This document shows, in pieces, positions 1 through 10,300 of a stretch of 64,000 bases of DNA (its first letter is position 1; each line of letters opens with the position of its first letter). Under the pieces are notes generated by a model. It searched no databases. It was not told where the DNA came from and saw nothing but the letters and a program-made list of their open reading frames with translations. The translations under genes were made by a program, and so were the position numbers. The DNA is from a virus: positions 1 to 64,000 of IMG/VR virus record IMGVR_UViG_3300034103_002674; one strand, 5' to 3'.

Positions 1-79
1 GCAGAGGGCCATCTAGCCAGCCACAGTTATCCATGTAGGCATTTAGAACTGCTTCTGCAGCGGGTGAAAGTTCAGACAT
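1..79 (-). CDS. Small hypothetical protein, 3' part cut off by window edge
   Basis: An open frame starts at ATG 79 and runs off the left edge. It begins MSELSPAAEAVLNAYMDNCG, which resembles a small protein family I remember from cyanobacterial phages (MSELSPAAQAVLDA-type). Only 26 residues are visible, so no function can be given. It is the furthest downstream member of the minus-strand late block seen here. Confidence 0.6.
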   Translation of the reverse strand, partial: MSELSPAAEAVLNAYMDNCGWLDGPL

Positions 80-93
80 AGAAGTGGAAGCGA

Positions 94-171
94 CTACTCA
101 GTAAAGGCGCCGTAGATAGCGATGGTGCCAATCGCAAAAACAATTACAAGGAAAAGAATGGGGTCAGTCAT
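94..171 (-). CDS. 25-residue single-TM micro-protein
   Basis: A complete 25-codon frame encodes a short acidic N-terminus (MTDP), one hydrophobic helix (about residues 5-21, ILFLVIVFAIGTIAIYG) and a short polar tail. It overlaps the stop of the upstream 120-residue gene by 8 bp (ATGACTGA), which suggests translational coupling. The topology fits a small membrane protein of the phage or a lysis accessory. The function is unknown. Confidence 0.5.
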   Translation of the reverse strand: MTDPILFLVIVFAIGTIAIYGAFTE

Positions 172-526
172 CGAGTTGCTCCAGTGCGCGGCGGATGATT
201 TCAGCTTTAGCAACACTGATTCTGTATTCGTCCTCTTGGGTCATCGAGCCGTAAGTGTTAGACGGATCAAGCAGTGCAAGCGCCTGCTCCTTTAAGCTCG
301 ACGGCTTGGGGCGGCGATCGGCGCGGAGTTCATCGACAAGTTCTGGATCGGCTTTAAGCCACTCACAGCACGCCTCCAGCTCTTGGTCTGCGCCCCATTG
401 GGCGGCGCGGGTTGTAAGAAAACGCTCTGAGTCACTCAGTTCGCCGCCAGCGGTGCAACCAAAAAACTCGCCAATCCACTGCAGGACAAGCTCCGATGGC
501 GGTGGGGTGACTGGGTGTTGTGTCAT
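164..526 (-). CDS. Hypothetical 120-residue protein
   Basis: This acidic, soluble protein has a C-terminal segment with KEQALALLD and IRRALEQLDD, a pattern I associate with small cyanophage proteins of unknown role. There is no membrane segment or catalytic motif. It follows the lectin-like fibre gene, after a 100-bp gap that contains a strong inverted repeat, and overlaps the downstream micro-protein. An accessory virion or host-takeover role is possible but unsupported. Confidence 0.7.
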   Translation of the reverse strand: MTQHPVTPPPSELVLQWIGEFFGCTAGGELSDSERFLTTRAAQWGADQELEACCEWLKADPELVDELRADRRPKPSSLKEQALALLDPSNTYGSMTQEDEYRISVAKAEIIRRALEQLDD

Positions 527-550
527 GGGTGATTAGTGGTAATGGCTACC

Positions 551-609
551 AGCGGCGCCAAGGGTCCGCTGCCAGCACAGAGTACCACGCCGGTCAACCC
601 TTGGCCGCT
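551..609. repeat. Intergenic inverted repeat
   Basis: AGCGGCGCCAAGGGT at 551-565 is the reverse complement of ACCCTTGGCCGCT at 597-609, apart from a 2-nt bulge. The repeat lies in the gap between the fibre gene (629-3025) and the 120-residue gene. It could fold into a long stem with a 31-nt loop, as an mRNA stabiliser or attenuator. No U-tract follows, so it is not a standard terminator. Confidence 0.5.
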
Positions 610-628
610 GCATAAGTCTTGTTCACTA

Positions 629-3025
629 CTAGGCCGCTCGTGAGTAATTAAATGGCGATTCCGCCCAAGCTGCGTATATGTACGTGTTTCCATTGGTGCC
701 ATTTGGCTCGACACCGCTGCCGGCTCGCACCTTGAAACCGTTAGACAGAATGTCAATACGGGCAAACGCGGATTCCTCCGCCCCCGATGTATTGGGTCGA
801 AGGTTTGCCTGTACGACGTTGTACGGAGAGCGGGCCGTATCAAATATCAACCAGTCAGCACCAGAAGCACTACTTAACTTGCATAGCACGAGTCTAGGTT
901 TAAAAGATGTGTATACGAAAGGCCCGTCGCTGTTTGCATTCGCAACAAATGAACCCATCGAAGCGTACCCGGCTACTGGGGCGAAGCAGTAGGCGACATG
1001 AGACACCCCTACTAGGTTGTTATTGCTTCCGGCAGAGGGGTATACGCCAAACGTGCTGCTGTTCCAATCTGAAGACGTTCCCCAATAGTTTGAAGCCGCT
1101 GTCCCAACAGCACTGGTGGAACTAAGCACGATGTACTTGCTTAGATCGTTAAACGCAGAGTGGTAGCAGACCCAAAAATCACTTGTAGATCTTGGCTTGA
1201 CAATAACAAAAGCAGGGGTGGCGTTTAAGCCGTGACCTACCTTTGCAGGACTAGACACTGCGCCCGTATAAGTAACAATCGAGAACCCCGCACTGGGATT
1301 AGCCCTCACACTAGAAGTGATGGAGCCTTGTGTGTTCGTGACGGTGGAGCTGCCGGCGTCCCAGGCCCAGGCGGCGTAGGTGTCGTTCAGGGCATTGACG
1401 GCTCCGTTGTCGCCTAGCGAAAAGCCCGTGCTGTCAAAAGACGAAAGGGAAGTGCTATCTGTCCCCTCTGCGTCTGTTGTATTGGAGTAAAGGTTTTTAG
1501 TCGCTCCACGTACCACGTCAAACAAACGATGCGAGGTGGCTCCATTCCTTTTCTTCAGCCACACAAAGTCCGGCGAGAACCCCAACCCCGAAATAGTCTG
1601 CGTGCTGCCATTGCCGGTGTAGAGCTTCACATCCATCACGTCACTAGGCTTCGTGATTACTGGGGCGGGCAGGTTAGCCGTGCAGAGCGCCTTGAAGCCG
1701 CTGGGGGCGGTGTAGGCGAAGGGACGTTGGCCGAAGTTGAAGACAGAGGCAATGGTTGCACTGCCATTGGTGTGCCCACCAAAGTGGATTGTCTTGCCGT
1801 TAAAGGGTATGCCTGAAATAGTGCCAATAGATGACCCGTTTTTGAATACCTGAAAAGTCCCCGCGTCCAAGTTGTAAGCAAGTCCTAGCAGATCACCAGT
1901 TGTTGCCGAAGCCGAGAATGACCCCGTACCTGAATAGCCACCGCCTCCGTCGTACTCGCCTGTGTTTACTCGGTATGTAACCAAGCCTTGCCCAAAAGAA
2001 CCGGGTAGCAGATAGCCACCAAAATAAGTGTTTTCTGGAATTGAGCCAACTAGCACCTCAAAATACCATTTGCCGGTGGAGGCTGCGATTGTTGAAGTAC
2101 GGATAAAAGATGCCGAAACATCTAGGTTACCGTTGGCTAGAGTGCCAGTACCAGAAAGCGGATTCAACGTCGCATAATTCCCCCGCACCTGCCCCCCACT
2201 TCCCGTATCAACCTCGCTGCCGTTGGTGGGTACATCGACGAGGCTGTCGTTGCCTGCACCAGCGGTGACTGAAATGTTGTTGACGGTCCACGTATTCCCA
2301 TTCCCACTAGTGTCCGTCCCTAATGCGGCGGCGGTGCTGTTGTCGGAGAACGAGAGTTTGAAACCGCTTGCACCGTAGACACCAGCAAACTTTTTAGGTT
2401 GCCAGATACCGTTGGCGTCGAACTCCCCAAATGCCGATGCGTCATATGCGGTGCCATCGCAGAAGTGGATGTCGGCGACGTATGAACTAAGTCCATACGT
2501 CTGATCCGAGATTCTCTGGCTTACCGTGTTATTAATTCTTGATTCAGTGTTAAGGCTTGGGTAGGTCGTGTAGCCACTGCGATTAAGGGTTAGCAGATTG
2601 CCGTTATGCCACCACTTGACCCGATTCGACGCTGTTGATTGAGTGGTGTCAAACGAAATAACAAAATGCTGCCATGCAGATGGGTCTCTGAAAACTGCAT
2701 CAGAGCTTAATAACCAATCAAAACTGCTTCCGTTGTAGCCATAGAAAGCAATCGTTGACGCATTATTGTCCATCTGGAGGATGTCGTAGTTGCTACCGCT
2801 TCCGGACGGGTCATTTGCAGACAAGAAGTATTGATAGCCAGTAACTTTTGCTAACTTAAACCAAAACGAATAAGTCCACGTCTTGCGGTTGCCGGCTGAT
2901 GCGGGGGTTCTGGACAAGTAGGCACTGTCACTACTGTTGAAACGGAGGCTTCTGCTGATGGAATATCCTCCGGCTGCACCAGCTTCTTCTCCTAAAAGCA
3001 AAGCATTAATTGATCCTGGAATCAT
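629..3025 (-). CDS. Virion lectin-like protein with LamG and SPRY-type domains
   Basis: This 798-residue protein has a concanavalin/LamG-like jelly roll at about residues 20-215 (WTYSFWFKL, WQHFVISFDTT, ADIHFCDG). A SPRY-like beta domain follows at about 290-420 (GKWYFEVLVGS ... FNFGQRPF), then a repetitive beta-rich C-terminal region from about 445. Such proteins are known at phage tail tips or fibres and bind carbohydrate. It is probably a receptor-binding or host-surface recognition protein. A GGGAGAA ribosome-binding site lies just before ATG 3025. It is the last large gene of the tail operon. Confidence 0.75.
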   Translation of the reverse strand: MIPGSINALLLGEEAGAAGGYSISRSLRFNSSDSAYLSRTPASAGNRKTWTYSFWFKLAKVTGYQYFLSANDPSGSGSNYDILQMDNNASTIAFYGYNGSSFDWLLSSDAVFRDPSAWQHFVISFDTTQSTASNRVKWWHNGNLLTLNRSGYTTYPSLNTESRINNTVSQRISDQTYGLSSYVADIHFCDGTAYDASAFGEFDANGIWQPKKFAGVYGASGFKLSFSDNSTAAALGTDTSGNGNTWTVNNISVTAGAGNDSLVDVPTNGSEVDTGSGGQVRGNYATLNPLSGTGTLANGNLDVSASFIRTSTIAASTGKWYFEVLVGSIPENTYFGGYLLPGSFGQGLVTYRVNTGEYDGGGGYSGTGSFSASATTGDLLGLAYNLDAGTFQVFKNGSSIGTISGIPFNGKTIHFGGHTNGSATIASVFNFGQRPFAYTAPSGFKALCTANLPAPVITKPSDVMDVKLYTGNGSTQTISGLGFSPDFVWLKKRNGATSHRLFDVVRGATKNLYSNTTDAEGTDSTSLSSFDSTGFSLGDNGAVNALNDTYAAWAWDAGSSTVTNTQGSITSSVRANPSAGFSIVTYTGAVSSPAKVGHGLNATPAFVIVKPRSTSDFWVCYHSAFNDLSKYIVLSSTSAVGTAASNYWGTSSDWNSSTFGVYPSAGSNNNLVGVSHVAYCFAPVAGYASMGSFVANANSDGPFVYTSFKPRLVLCKLSSASGADWLIFDTARSPYNVVQANLRPNTSGAEESAFARIDILSNGFKVRAGSGVEPNGTNGNTYIYAAWAESPFNYSRAA

Positions 3026-3036
3026 CTATCTTCTCC

Positions 3037-5994
3037 CTATTTAACGTCGTTAATCATGCGTGCGCTAATTCTAGACGCACTCTCCACGTAATAAACCACT
3101 AAATCAACACCAGAAGCAGTTGTCGTTGCAGTAGGAGCAGTGCCTCCTGGGAATTTCCAGCCAGAGAAGGATACAAGGCGACTGCCAGTGCCATCCTGAG
3201 CAAGAACTAAAGCACCACTCTGTCCTTCTGTCATTCCAGAAGGAAGACCGAAAGTAGTAGTGCCACTCAATGTGGTAGCAAAATTGTTGCCCAAAGCCAA
3301 ATTAATTACGACAGTTCCACTCCCTGCAACGCTGACAACGGCTCCTCTTTGTCCTGCCGTGAAACTTTGCGCCGCCGCTAGCTGAGCGTAGCCACTAATA
3401 GTTTGACCACTTGCAAAAACAACTGCTCCTGTCATAGTACCGCCAGACTTTGGCAGCGCTGCATTTGCTAAATCGTAAGCAGTTTTAACGGCATTGGGAG
3501 TGGCTGCTGTTGTTGTGCTTGTGCTACTTGTGCTGTCAGTAAGCTGGAGCTTACCTGCGGTGCTGGTGCTACCAGCAATAACAGAAGTGACGCCTGAGTT
3601 GGTAATTGAAACATCACCAGATAAAGCTACGCCAGACGCAACATTGGTTACCGTACCAATGAATATATGAGCACTATTTAGTGTCCTTGGAAGTGCTGCG
3701 GCAGCAAGATCATTAGCTGTCTTCACTGCAGTGGCAGTAGCTGCTAAAACTGAACTAGTAGTGCCAACACTATCAGTAAGTTGAACAACACCAGCCGCGC
3801 TAGTGCTTGCAGCAGTAACGCTAATCGAAGGAGTGGTTGTGCCATTCGCCACTTGGATGGGAGCGCTTCCAGTGACATTTGTTACCGTACCAACGTAATC
3901 GTTGCCCCATTCAACACCTGCGGCAGCCGAACTATTAGCTCTTAAGACCTGCCCGTTGCTCCCTACTGCGAGTTGTGTTAAAACAGTGCCGGATGAAGCA
4001 ACTAAAATGTCTCCTTTTGTATAGTTATTAGTGCCGGTTCCTCCATAGGCTTCGTCAAGAACGCCAGTATTAATATTGCTCGCGCTTCTTGATTCATTTG
4101 CCACTTCCTCAATGGCTAGCTGCACTGTTGTGCTTGAAACGCCAGAAGCAGGAGTAAATGCAACGTTCGAAGCTGATTGAGCTGTATAAGTGGAGCTTAC
4201 ATCGACTTCCACCCATGCCGTACCGTTGCAAAGCAAAATATCAGGCGGCTGCAAGATAGATTCAGGGGCAGGCGAAGTGCCAGTGCCGCCACTATCTACC
4301 ACCACATAGTACCGATTGAATACGCTTGAAGGCGAAGGCAGAGCTTCGTTAATAGTGAAACCAACGGCCGAGCCATCGGAACTAGTGCTGGAAACAATGT
4401 TGCCACTAGCGTTATAAGTGCCAGCAAAAATAATTTCACCAACACTAATGCCAACTGGGTTCCAAACGTTGCCATCCCAAAGATATAAATCCTTCTGTAA
4501 TGGATTAAAGAAGAATTGTCCAATAAAATCAGCCACTGGCGGAGCTTCGCCAAATTGGCTCACAGAATAATTAGCAAGCTTAGACGCGAGAATCGCATCA
4601 TCGGCAATTAGTCCACTACCAAATGTGCCCGTGGTGATTTTGCTTGCTGGAAGCTCAGGAATATCAGCCGCGACAAGAGAAGCTTCGCCAGCACTTACGT
4701 GGCCTTGACTATCAACAGTTACCTTGTAATAACTGCCGGAAGCAACGGCATTACTATGATTAAAAACCCCATTCACGGCAACCAAACCGGAACCCGCTTG
4801 CGCCACCCCCAGTCCAGACCCGGTTGCCACGGGAAGATCAGTGGCAGCAATGGAACGGAAAGTAGGCGTAGCGTCTGCGGTGCCACTTGCGGGGCCGGCA
4901 AAAAACTTTGAAGCTACTTGCTCGCTTAGAGATGCAACAATTTCTGCGGTGTAATCATCTGGATAAGAAGTAGCAAAACTATAAACTGCGTCTCCAGAAA
5001 CAGTAACGGCTGAAAGGGCAGACTGTCTTTGCCACACAGATCCAGTCCAGCAATATTCATACCCAGTGCCAGTATTGAACCATTGTTGGCCAATAAATTC
5101 TCCACTTCCTACGGGCGCAGATCCTGCAACAATGGAAGAAGAGTTATCAGCAAGCTTAACTCCAGTGACGGCACCATTGTCTAATTTTGCAGTGATGACA
5201 GCGCTGTCGTTAATTTTGGCAGAGGTGACAGCACCATTTGCGATGGTAGTAGAAAATCCTGCAGTGCCAGTGCCAGTGACATCTCCAGAAAGTGTAATTG
5301 TTTGATCTCCGGTATTTGTACCAGAAGACGATCCAGAAAACGTGCCACTTTGCGTCGCTAACGTGCCAAGGCCAAGTGCAGTGCGTTGCGCTGCAACATC
5401 TACGGCAGCAAGAATATCACGACCAGCCGCTGTCATTGAAATGGCTTCAACAGCCCCGCTTCCGGCAGTGCTGCGCCCTAAAAGAGTGTTAGTGGCAATA
5501 GATTGAATCTTTGCAAAGCTAACAGCACCATCTGCAATCTTCGCGGACGTAACTCCACTATCCGCAATCAATGCAGTAGTAATTGTGTTGCCAGTGGCGA
5601 CTGCACCAAGGCCCAGAGTGGTACGAGCTGCAGAAGCGTCGGCGTCATCCAGGAGGGAACGAGCAAAAGATGTACAGTCAATTTCTTCTATAGTTCCAGA
5701 GCCAACGCTTGCTCTGCCAAGGATTTTGTCTGTAGCTGAAATATTTTGAATCTTTTCATAGGAAACAACGCCAGATCCAATGGCATTGGCTCCAAGCTTT
5801 GTAGTGCTTGATTGATTGATTTTGGCAATATCAAGCGTTGATGCATCAGCTAAGTCAAACCCAGCCTGGATAAGATTTTTAACTTGTACCTTCTTTGTTT
5901 GACTTGCCGTAATATCTACGATGGGCAATACATCGTTTGAAGCAACGCCCGCCTGAGAGAGTTCGACGAGTTCAGTAATTCTCTGGTCGGCCAT
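3037..5994 (-). CDS. Long tail fibre protein with repeated beta modules
   Basis: This 985-residue protein is rich in Ser, Thr, Ala and Gly and has several internal repeats. These are VTSAKI/ISFAKI-type units at about 130-290, LGLGxxATxxG units, and two copies of a Phage_fiber_2-like unit (STSAAGVVQLTDSxxTTSSxxAATxxAVKTAxDLA) at about 730-840. The repeats predict a trimeric fibrous shaft, and the C-terminus is a probable distal domain. It sits directly upstream of the lectin-like gene and downstream of tail proteins. It is most likely a side or central tail fibre. Confidence 0.8.
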   Translation of the reverse strand: MADQRITELVELSQAGVASNDVLPIVDITASQTKKVQVKNLIQAGFDLADASTLDIAKINQSSTTKLGANAIGSGVVSYEKIQNISATDKILGRASVGSGTIEEIDCTSFARSLLDDADASAARTTLGLGAVATGNTITTALIADSGVTSAKIADGAVSFAKIQSIATNTLLGRSTAGSGAVEAISMTAAGRDILAAVDVAAQRTALGLGTLATQSGTFSGSSSGTNTGDQTITLSGDVTGTGTAGFSTTIANGAVTSAKINDSAVITAKLDNGAVTGVKLADNSSSIVAGSAPVGSGEFIGQQWFNTGTGYEYCWTGSVWQRQSALSAVTVSGDAVYSFATSYPDDYTAEIVASLSEQVASKFFAGPASGTADATPTFRSIAATDLPVATGSGLGVAQAGSGLVAVNGVFNHSNAVASGSYYKVTVDSQGHVSAGEASLVAADIPELPASKITTGTFGSGLIADDAILASKLANYSVSQFGEAPPVADFIGQFFFNPLQKDLYLWDGNVWNPVGISVGEIIFAGTYNASGNIVSSTSSDGSAVGFTINEALPSPSSVFNRYYVVVDSGGTGTSPAPESILQPPDILLCNGTAWVEVDVSSTYTAQSASNVAFTPASGVSSTTVQLAIEEVANESRSASNINTGVLDEAYGGTGTNNYTKGDILVASSGTVLTQLAVGSNGQVLRANSSAAAGVEWGNDYVGTVTNVTGSAPIQVANGTTTPSISVTAASTSAAGVVQLTDSVGTTSSVLAATATAVKTANDLAAAALPRTLNSAHIFIGTVTNVASGVALSGDVSITNSGVTSVIAGSTSTAGKLQLTDSTSSTSTTTAATPNAVKTAYDLANAALPKSGGTMTGAVVFASGQTISGYAQLAAAQSFTAGQRGAVVSVAGSGTVVINLALGNNFATTLSGTTTFGLPSGMTEGQSGALVLAQDGTGSRLVSFSGWKFPGGTAPTATTTASGVDLVVYYVESASRISARMINDVK

Positions 5995-6049
5995 TGCTTA
6001 GCAGATTCAAGTCTAGATATAGTCTAATCTTAAACCACCGCTACCATTG

Positions 6050-6898
6050 TCAGTCAGTTACTTCCTGCAGTAGATAATCGAGGCCTTGCTCAAGGTAGAT
6101 GGCGTCGTCATCCTCCTTAAGGATGTAATCAGACGGAGCGCCAACGACTAGCTTGAATTCTCCAGTGGTTACAAAGTCAATGGAGCAAGCCACAAGAGCG
6201 TCCGCTGTAACCGTTACTCCAGCTCTGGTGACAACAGCCTCAATGTCATAATAAACTTCTTCTGTAAAAGAAGCAGTTTTTTCAACAGAAGACAATGATA
6301 GTAATGCCTTAAATGCACTGCCCACATCCAGACGGTTAATAACCTGCAAAAGAAAGAGAGGTACTTCCTCTGCATTTAATGTTTCATAACTAAACAAGCA
6401 TTCAATGCTACCACCACCACTGAGAAGGCCAGCCGAATATTGCTGCCTGAAAACATCACTGAGGCTAGTGGTGTCCAGCGCAGCTCTGTCAGTATTCACT
6501 TGAAAAGAGGTGACCGAACCAAGCGTATTATGTCGAGTGTCTTGAATGGCGACAGTAATATTTAACGGCTCGCCACTGAAGCTCGATAAAGAAATCTCCG
6601 CCGCTCGATTATTGTTAATTGCATCAGCAAAGTTATGGAATAGCCTTACTCCACCTGCTTCGTTAATGTGAATAAATGCACCAATAGATTCTGGCGCGGA
6701 AGTTAAAAACTCTAGCCCACGAGCATCGTCTGTTGAAAACGAAACAAAATCTCCCGTAATTAAATTTGTATCGCCGCCATCAAAGCCAAAGCGATTTAGC
6801 GATGTATTGATATCATCTGGAGCGACAGACGAGACAAACTGATTATCTCCTCCCCTTTGGAGCCTGATTGCACCAGTGTGGCCAACAAAAAAAGTCAT
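6050..6898 (-). CDS. Tail-tube-like minor tail protein, longer paralogue
   Basis: The 282-residue product starts MTFFVGHTGAIRLQR, which parallels the next gene upstream (MPFYTGRTGKLRLGG). Alternating hydrophobic and polar strands suggest a beta sandwich like phage tail tube proteins. No catalytic motif is seen. It lies between the J-like hub and the fibre and is probably a distal tail, tube-end or fibre-attachment structural protein. Paralogy to the 135-residue gene is by eye. Confidence 0.65.
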   Translation of the reverse strand: MTFFVGHTGAIRLQRGGDNQFVSSVAPDDINTSLNRFGFDGGDTNLITGDFVSFSTDDARGLEFLTSAPESIGAFIHINEAGGVRLFHNFADAINNNRAAEISLSSFSGEPLNITVAIQDTRHNTLGSVTSFQVNTDRAALDTTSLSDVFRQQYSAGLLSGGGSIECLFSYETLNAEEVPLFLLQVINRLDVGSAFKALLSLSSVEKTASFTEEVYYDIEAVVTRAGVTVTADALVACSIDFVTTGEFKLVVGAPSDYILKEDDDAIYLEQGLDYLLQEVTD

Positions 6899-6920
6899 TG
6901 GATTATTTGACTCGCTGGTC

Positions 6921-7328
6921 TTAAATGGTTACTGTAGTCAGTGGTCCATTAATGGTAAAATTAAACGAAACCGTGGTAAGTTCGTCTGTAGACGAAGTAA
7001 TGCTTGCGCTATTAATGAATGCATTGGCAATAAAAAGCTGATCGCTTCCCACCTCAAAAGTAAGAGTCACCTCGTCGCTTTCTGTGATGGCGCCAATTTT
7101 TGCAATTTTTTCTAAAAGATTTGTCACATCCGTTGTATCGCCATTGTAATAAGACAAAGCGGCACTTCCCGTGGCGCTAAACAGGCCAGGAGTGAAGGTA
7201 TTGGCAGTGTCCCCTAGCGCTGTGGTATCCAGCATGTTCACGGACGTGTCTAGCGTCCAGTTGCGCACCTTCGATACCTCGCTTCCTCCAAGACGCAACT
7301 TGCCGGTGCGACCAGTGTAAAAAGGCAT
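6921..7328 (-). CDS. Tail-tube-fold protein, short paralogue
   Basis: This 135-residue protein has the hallmark pattern of phage tail tube proteins: a basic beta hairpin start, then VRNWTLDTSVNMLDTTALGD, then a GSAALSYYNGD strand and a C-terminal SFNFTINGPL strand. The main tube gene is probably the 192-residue protein at 19093-19671. This one lies after the J-like hub and may form a distal collar. It shares its N-terminal motif with its downstream neighbour. Confidence 0.7.
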   Translation of the reverse strand: MPFYTGRTGKLRLGGSEVSKVRNWTLDTSVNMLDTTALGDTANTFTPGLFSATGSAALSYYNGDTTDVTNLLEKIAKIGAITESDEVTLTFEVGSDQLFIANAFINSASITSSTDELTTVSFNFTINGPLTTVTI

Positions 7329-7373
7329 TGCTTCAAAAGCTTTTCTTTATGCTAACAAGATTTAGTAATAGCT

Positions 7374-10300
7374 CTAGTCGATGGCAAAAGCATCATCAAA
7401 GTTAGCGATTTTAGAAAGTGTAGAACCCCCGCTCTCATCACATGGATGCTCAATGGCGCTGATTGTAATTTCGCCTTCTTCTTCCATGGACACCTCTGTC
7501 ACGCGAAAGACGCGCTTTGTTGTCAATTGAGTGCCAAGCACAAAAAGCCACCCTTCATAACTGGTTAGTGACGAAGACTGGTTATCACTAATGGAAACAG
7601 AGGAAAGCTTGGTTGGGCTGTCTTGGCCGTTGTAAAGCAATACTGTGTAGGAACCATTTACAACGTCTTCAGCTAGTGGAATATTAAGACGACCATCTTC
7701 TTCTACTATTCCACTCCTGATGTCATCCCATTGATTTTGATCAAGCTGTACATAAATATATGAACCCGGAGAAACAGGGCTTTCAGTGGGGAAAGTCTTA
7801 AATTCAATGGCTCGACGAGAAAAGCGTCTTTGCTGGCAAAGTAATTTACCGTATTTAATAGCCTGTTCTCTGCTGCTTACAAAAGCAGACAAGTCAAACG
7901 TCTGCCGAATACTATTTGCTTCAACGAAATCCGGGTCACTCTTGTGAATTTGCACGCTAGTGTTCTGGGGGAACACATTATCGTTAACCGTATCTCTGTA
8001 AACAATTGTGGCAATCAAGTCCTGCGTATTATCTCCATAGTCAAGAAATTCTTCCTTGTAACTGTCCTCTAGTATATTGCCTTGATTAAACAAAGCTTCA
8101 ATGCGCACCTGCCTAGAAATCTGGTAAAGACTGTCATAAGGCACAGCAGGAACTAGCGCTTCTTTCCCTCCAATGCGTGCAAATTCAAGCAAACTAAATG
8201 GAGCCACTTCTGCCCAGAACTCCCGCCAAGCCCCCGGATCAGCAATCACTCCATCCATGAAAAGCTCGTTTTTTTCGCAAAAAGCCTGAGAAATACTAAG
8301 CTGTTTCGTATCAATTCCATTAATATTGGCGTAAGCCTTAATACCATTCTCTTCATCTAGCACTGTATCAAGAAAGATTTCAGGAGCATAGCTTGTTGAG
8401 CTAGAAGGAGAAGATTCATAATTGCCATTAAAATCTAAAAATTTTCTTACCTTTTTACCTCTGTTTACCCATACACTAAGTGAACGCAAATCCTTCACTC
8501 CCTGCCCACTATAAATATTAAGCCCAAACATAGACATGCCATCGTAAATATCGCTTGTCAATGGTTGCTTCTGTTGTTCCGTGACGGCCACTAATGTAAT
8601 TTCTGGGCCGCTTTCAAAAGAAAATGAAATTTGCGTATCACTACGAAGTGAAAAGAGCCCCCATTCATCAACAAATTTAGGAGTGCGGTTCAACGGTGGG
8701 CGACGACGAATTGTACTTATAGGATTTCTTCCGCGATAAACAACAGAAAATCCATTACCAAAAGATAACTGCTGTCCGCCGATGCTTCCCCCATAACCAG
8801 CGGTTCGCAAATAAATCATCTGCATATCATTGCCAGAATTGTGTGTGCGCAGCTCAGCAGCAAGGTCAACAATCGGATCAAGTTTGAATTGCCATTTTTC
8901 CTTGGAAGGTGCAACAAATCTTAAGTTCACATAGGAATCAAGCTCTTTCCCGCTTCTCACTCCAAACACGTATGGCACAAGTTTGTATTCCGTTTCTGTT
9001 GGTTTTTTGTACCAAAGCCAAAACATTGAGGTGCGATTGCGAATACCATTGTCGCTATCTTTATGTCCTTGCTGATCTTCTTCTGCATATTTATTCATGC
9101 GCCCCTGAATTCGCTGAAATATTTTGGCTTTAAAAGAGAAATTAATTACTTCGCATTTTGTAATTGCTTCATATCTAATTTCGTCCACTTTGGCAATGCA
9201 TTTTGTGTTGAAATAATCGTTCCAAGAATCTTCGTCTTTAAGCAGCTTAATTGTGTCATTTAAATCTTTATTTGCAGAATTGTATTGACTTGTCCATACA
9301 GCTTGCGCTGCTTGCTCTGCCGCGTAGTCCCGTTCAACAGTGGCCGCAATCTTTTCTCTCTGATTTTCAAGGCGACGCTTTCTTTGCTTTAAGGCACGCC
9401 GCTCTTCTTTTAAGTTGGTATTTTTATTATTATCGTACAAACCCTGCTCGATTGCACGAGTAGAAAGTCTCGCAAATTGATCCCTAAGTTCAATTCGTTT
9501 CTCCTTCTTGTTTGCAATTTTTGTATTTTTTTCAGCCCTAGCGCTATCAAGCCGCCTCTTCTGAGAATTAGTTCTTTGATTGGCTGGAGTGTCTCTTATC
9601 TGGTCGATTTCATTTTGCAACGACTCAATGTCATCGTTTAATCTTTTAATCTGCTCTTCCAACGTGTCAATATCACGCCTAATTCCACCAAATGTGCCTT
9701 CATCTTTAACAATGTTTAATAACTCAGTTCCACTTAGATCACCCTTGAGGATGGCAGTGGCATTTTCGATATTGTTATCAATCTCTTCTAATTCGCGATC
9801 GAAGGCATCAATTCGGTCAGCTCCAGGCCCCTTAAATCTTTCAGCAAAAGCAGCACCTTTTTCTGCGTTTAACGTTTCAATTGTCGCTTCAAGTTCACGC
9901 TTCTGCCTGCGCAAATCACCTTCATTTTGCTGATAACGCTGAGTAGCATAATCCTCCTCGCATAACACGCCACTTTCAAAGCATTGAAAGATAAACGTGC
10001 CTTCAATATCACTGCCGCTTTTTACATCATCAGAAACTAATTTAAACTTTGCCGCGCCTATTTTGTAAGTGCTAGCCGAATCAAAGGTTCCAATGTATGC
10101 ACTACGCAAGTCAATAGCAGCTCTCTCTACTCCATCGGTGGGTTTTTTATCGTCCTCTTCAAAAACAATAGTGAGTTGATTGCCAACAGGGAAAGAGGGG
10201 CGTACTCCCGTGGTGGGCCATGTAGAAGGCCAGTATTCTCCTCGTCCCGATGAAACATTAATACCAAGAGAATCCTGTTTTAACTGGCCTTCATCATCTC

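Noticed and set aside
523-843. A 106-codon minus-strand frame overlapping the fibre gene 3' end
   Set aside because: It overlaps the fibre gene in another frame and spans the inverted repeat at 551-609; its composition looks like an out-of-frame reading.
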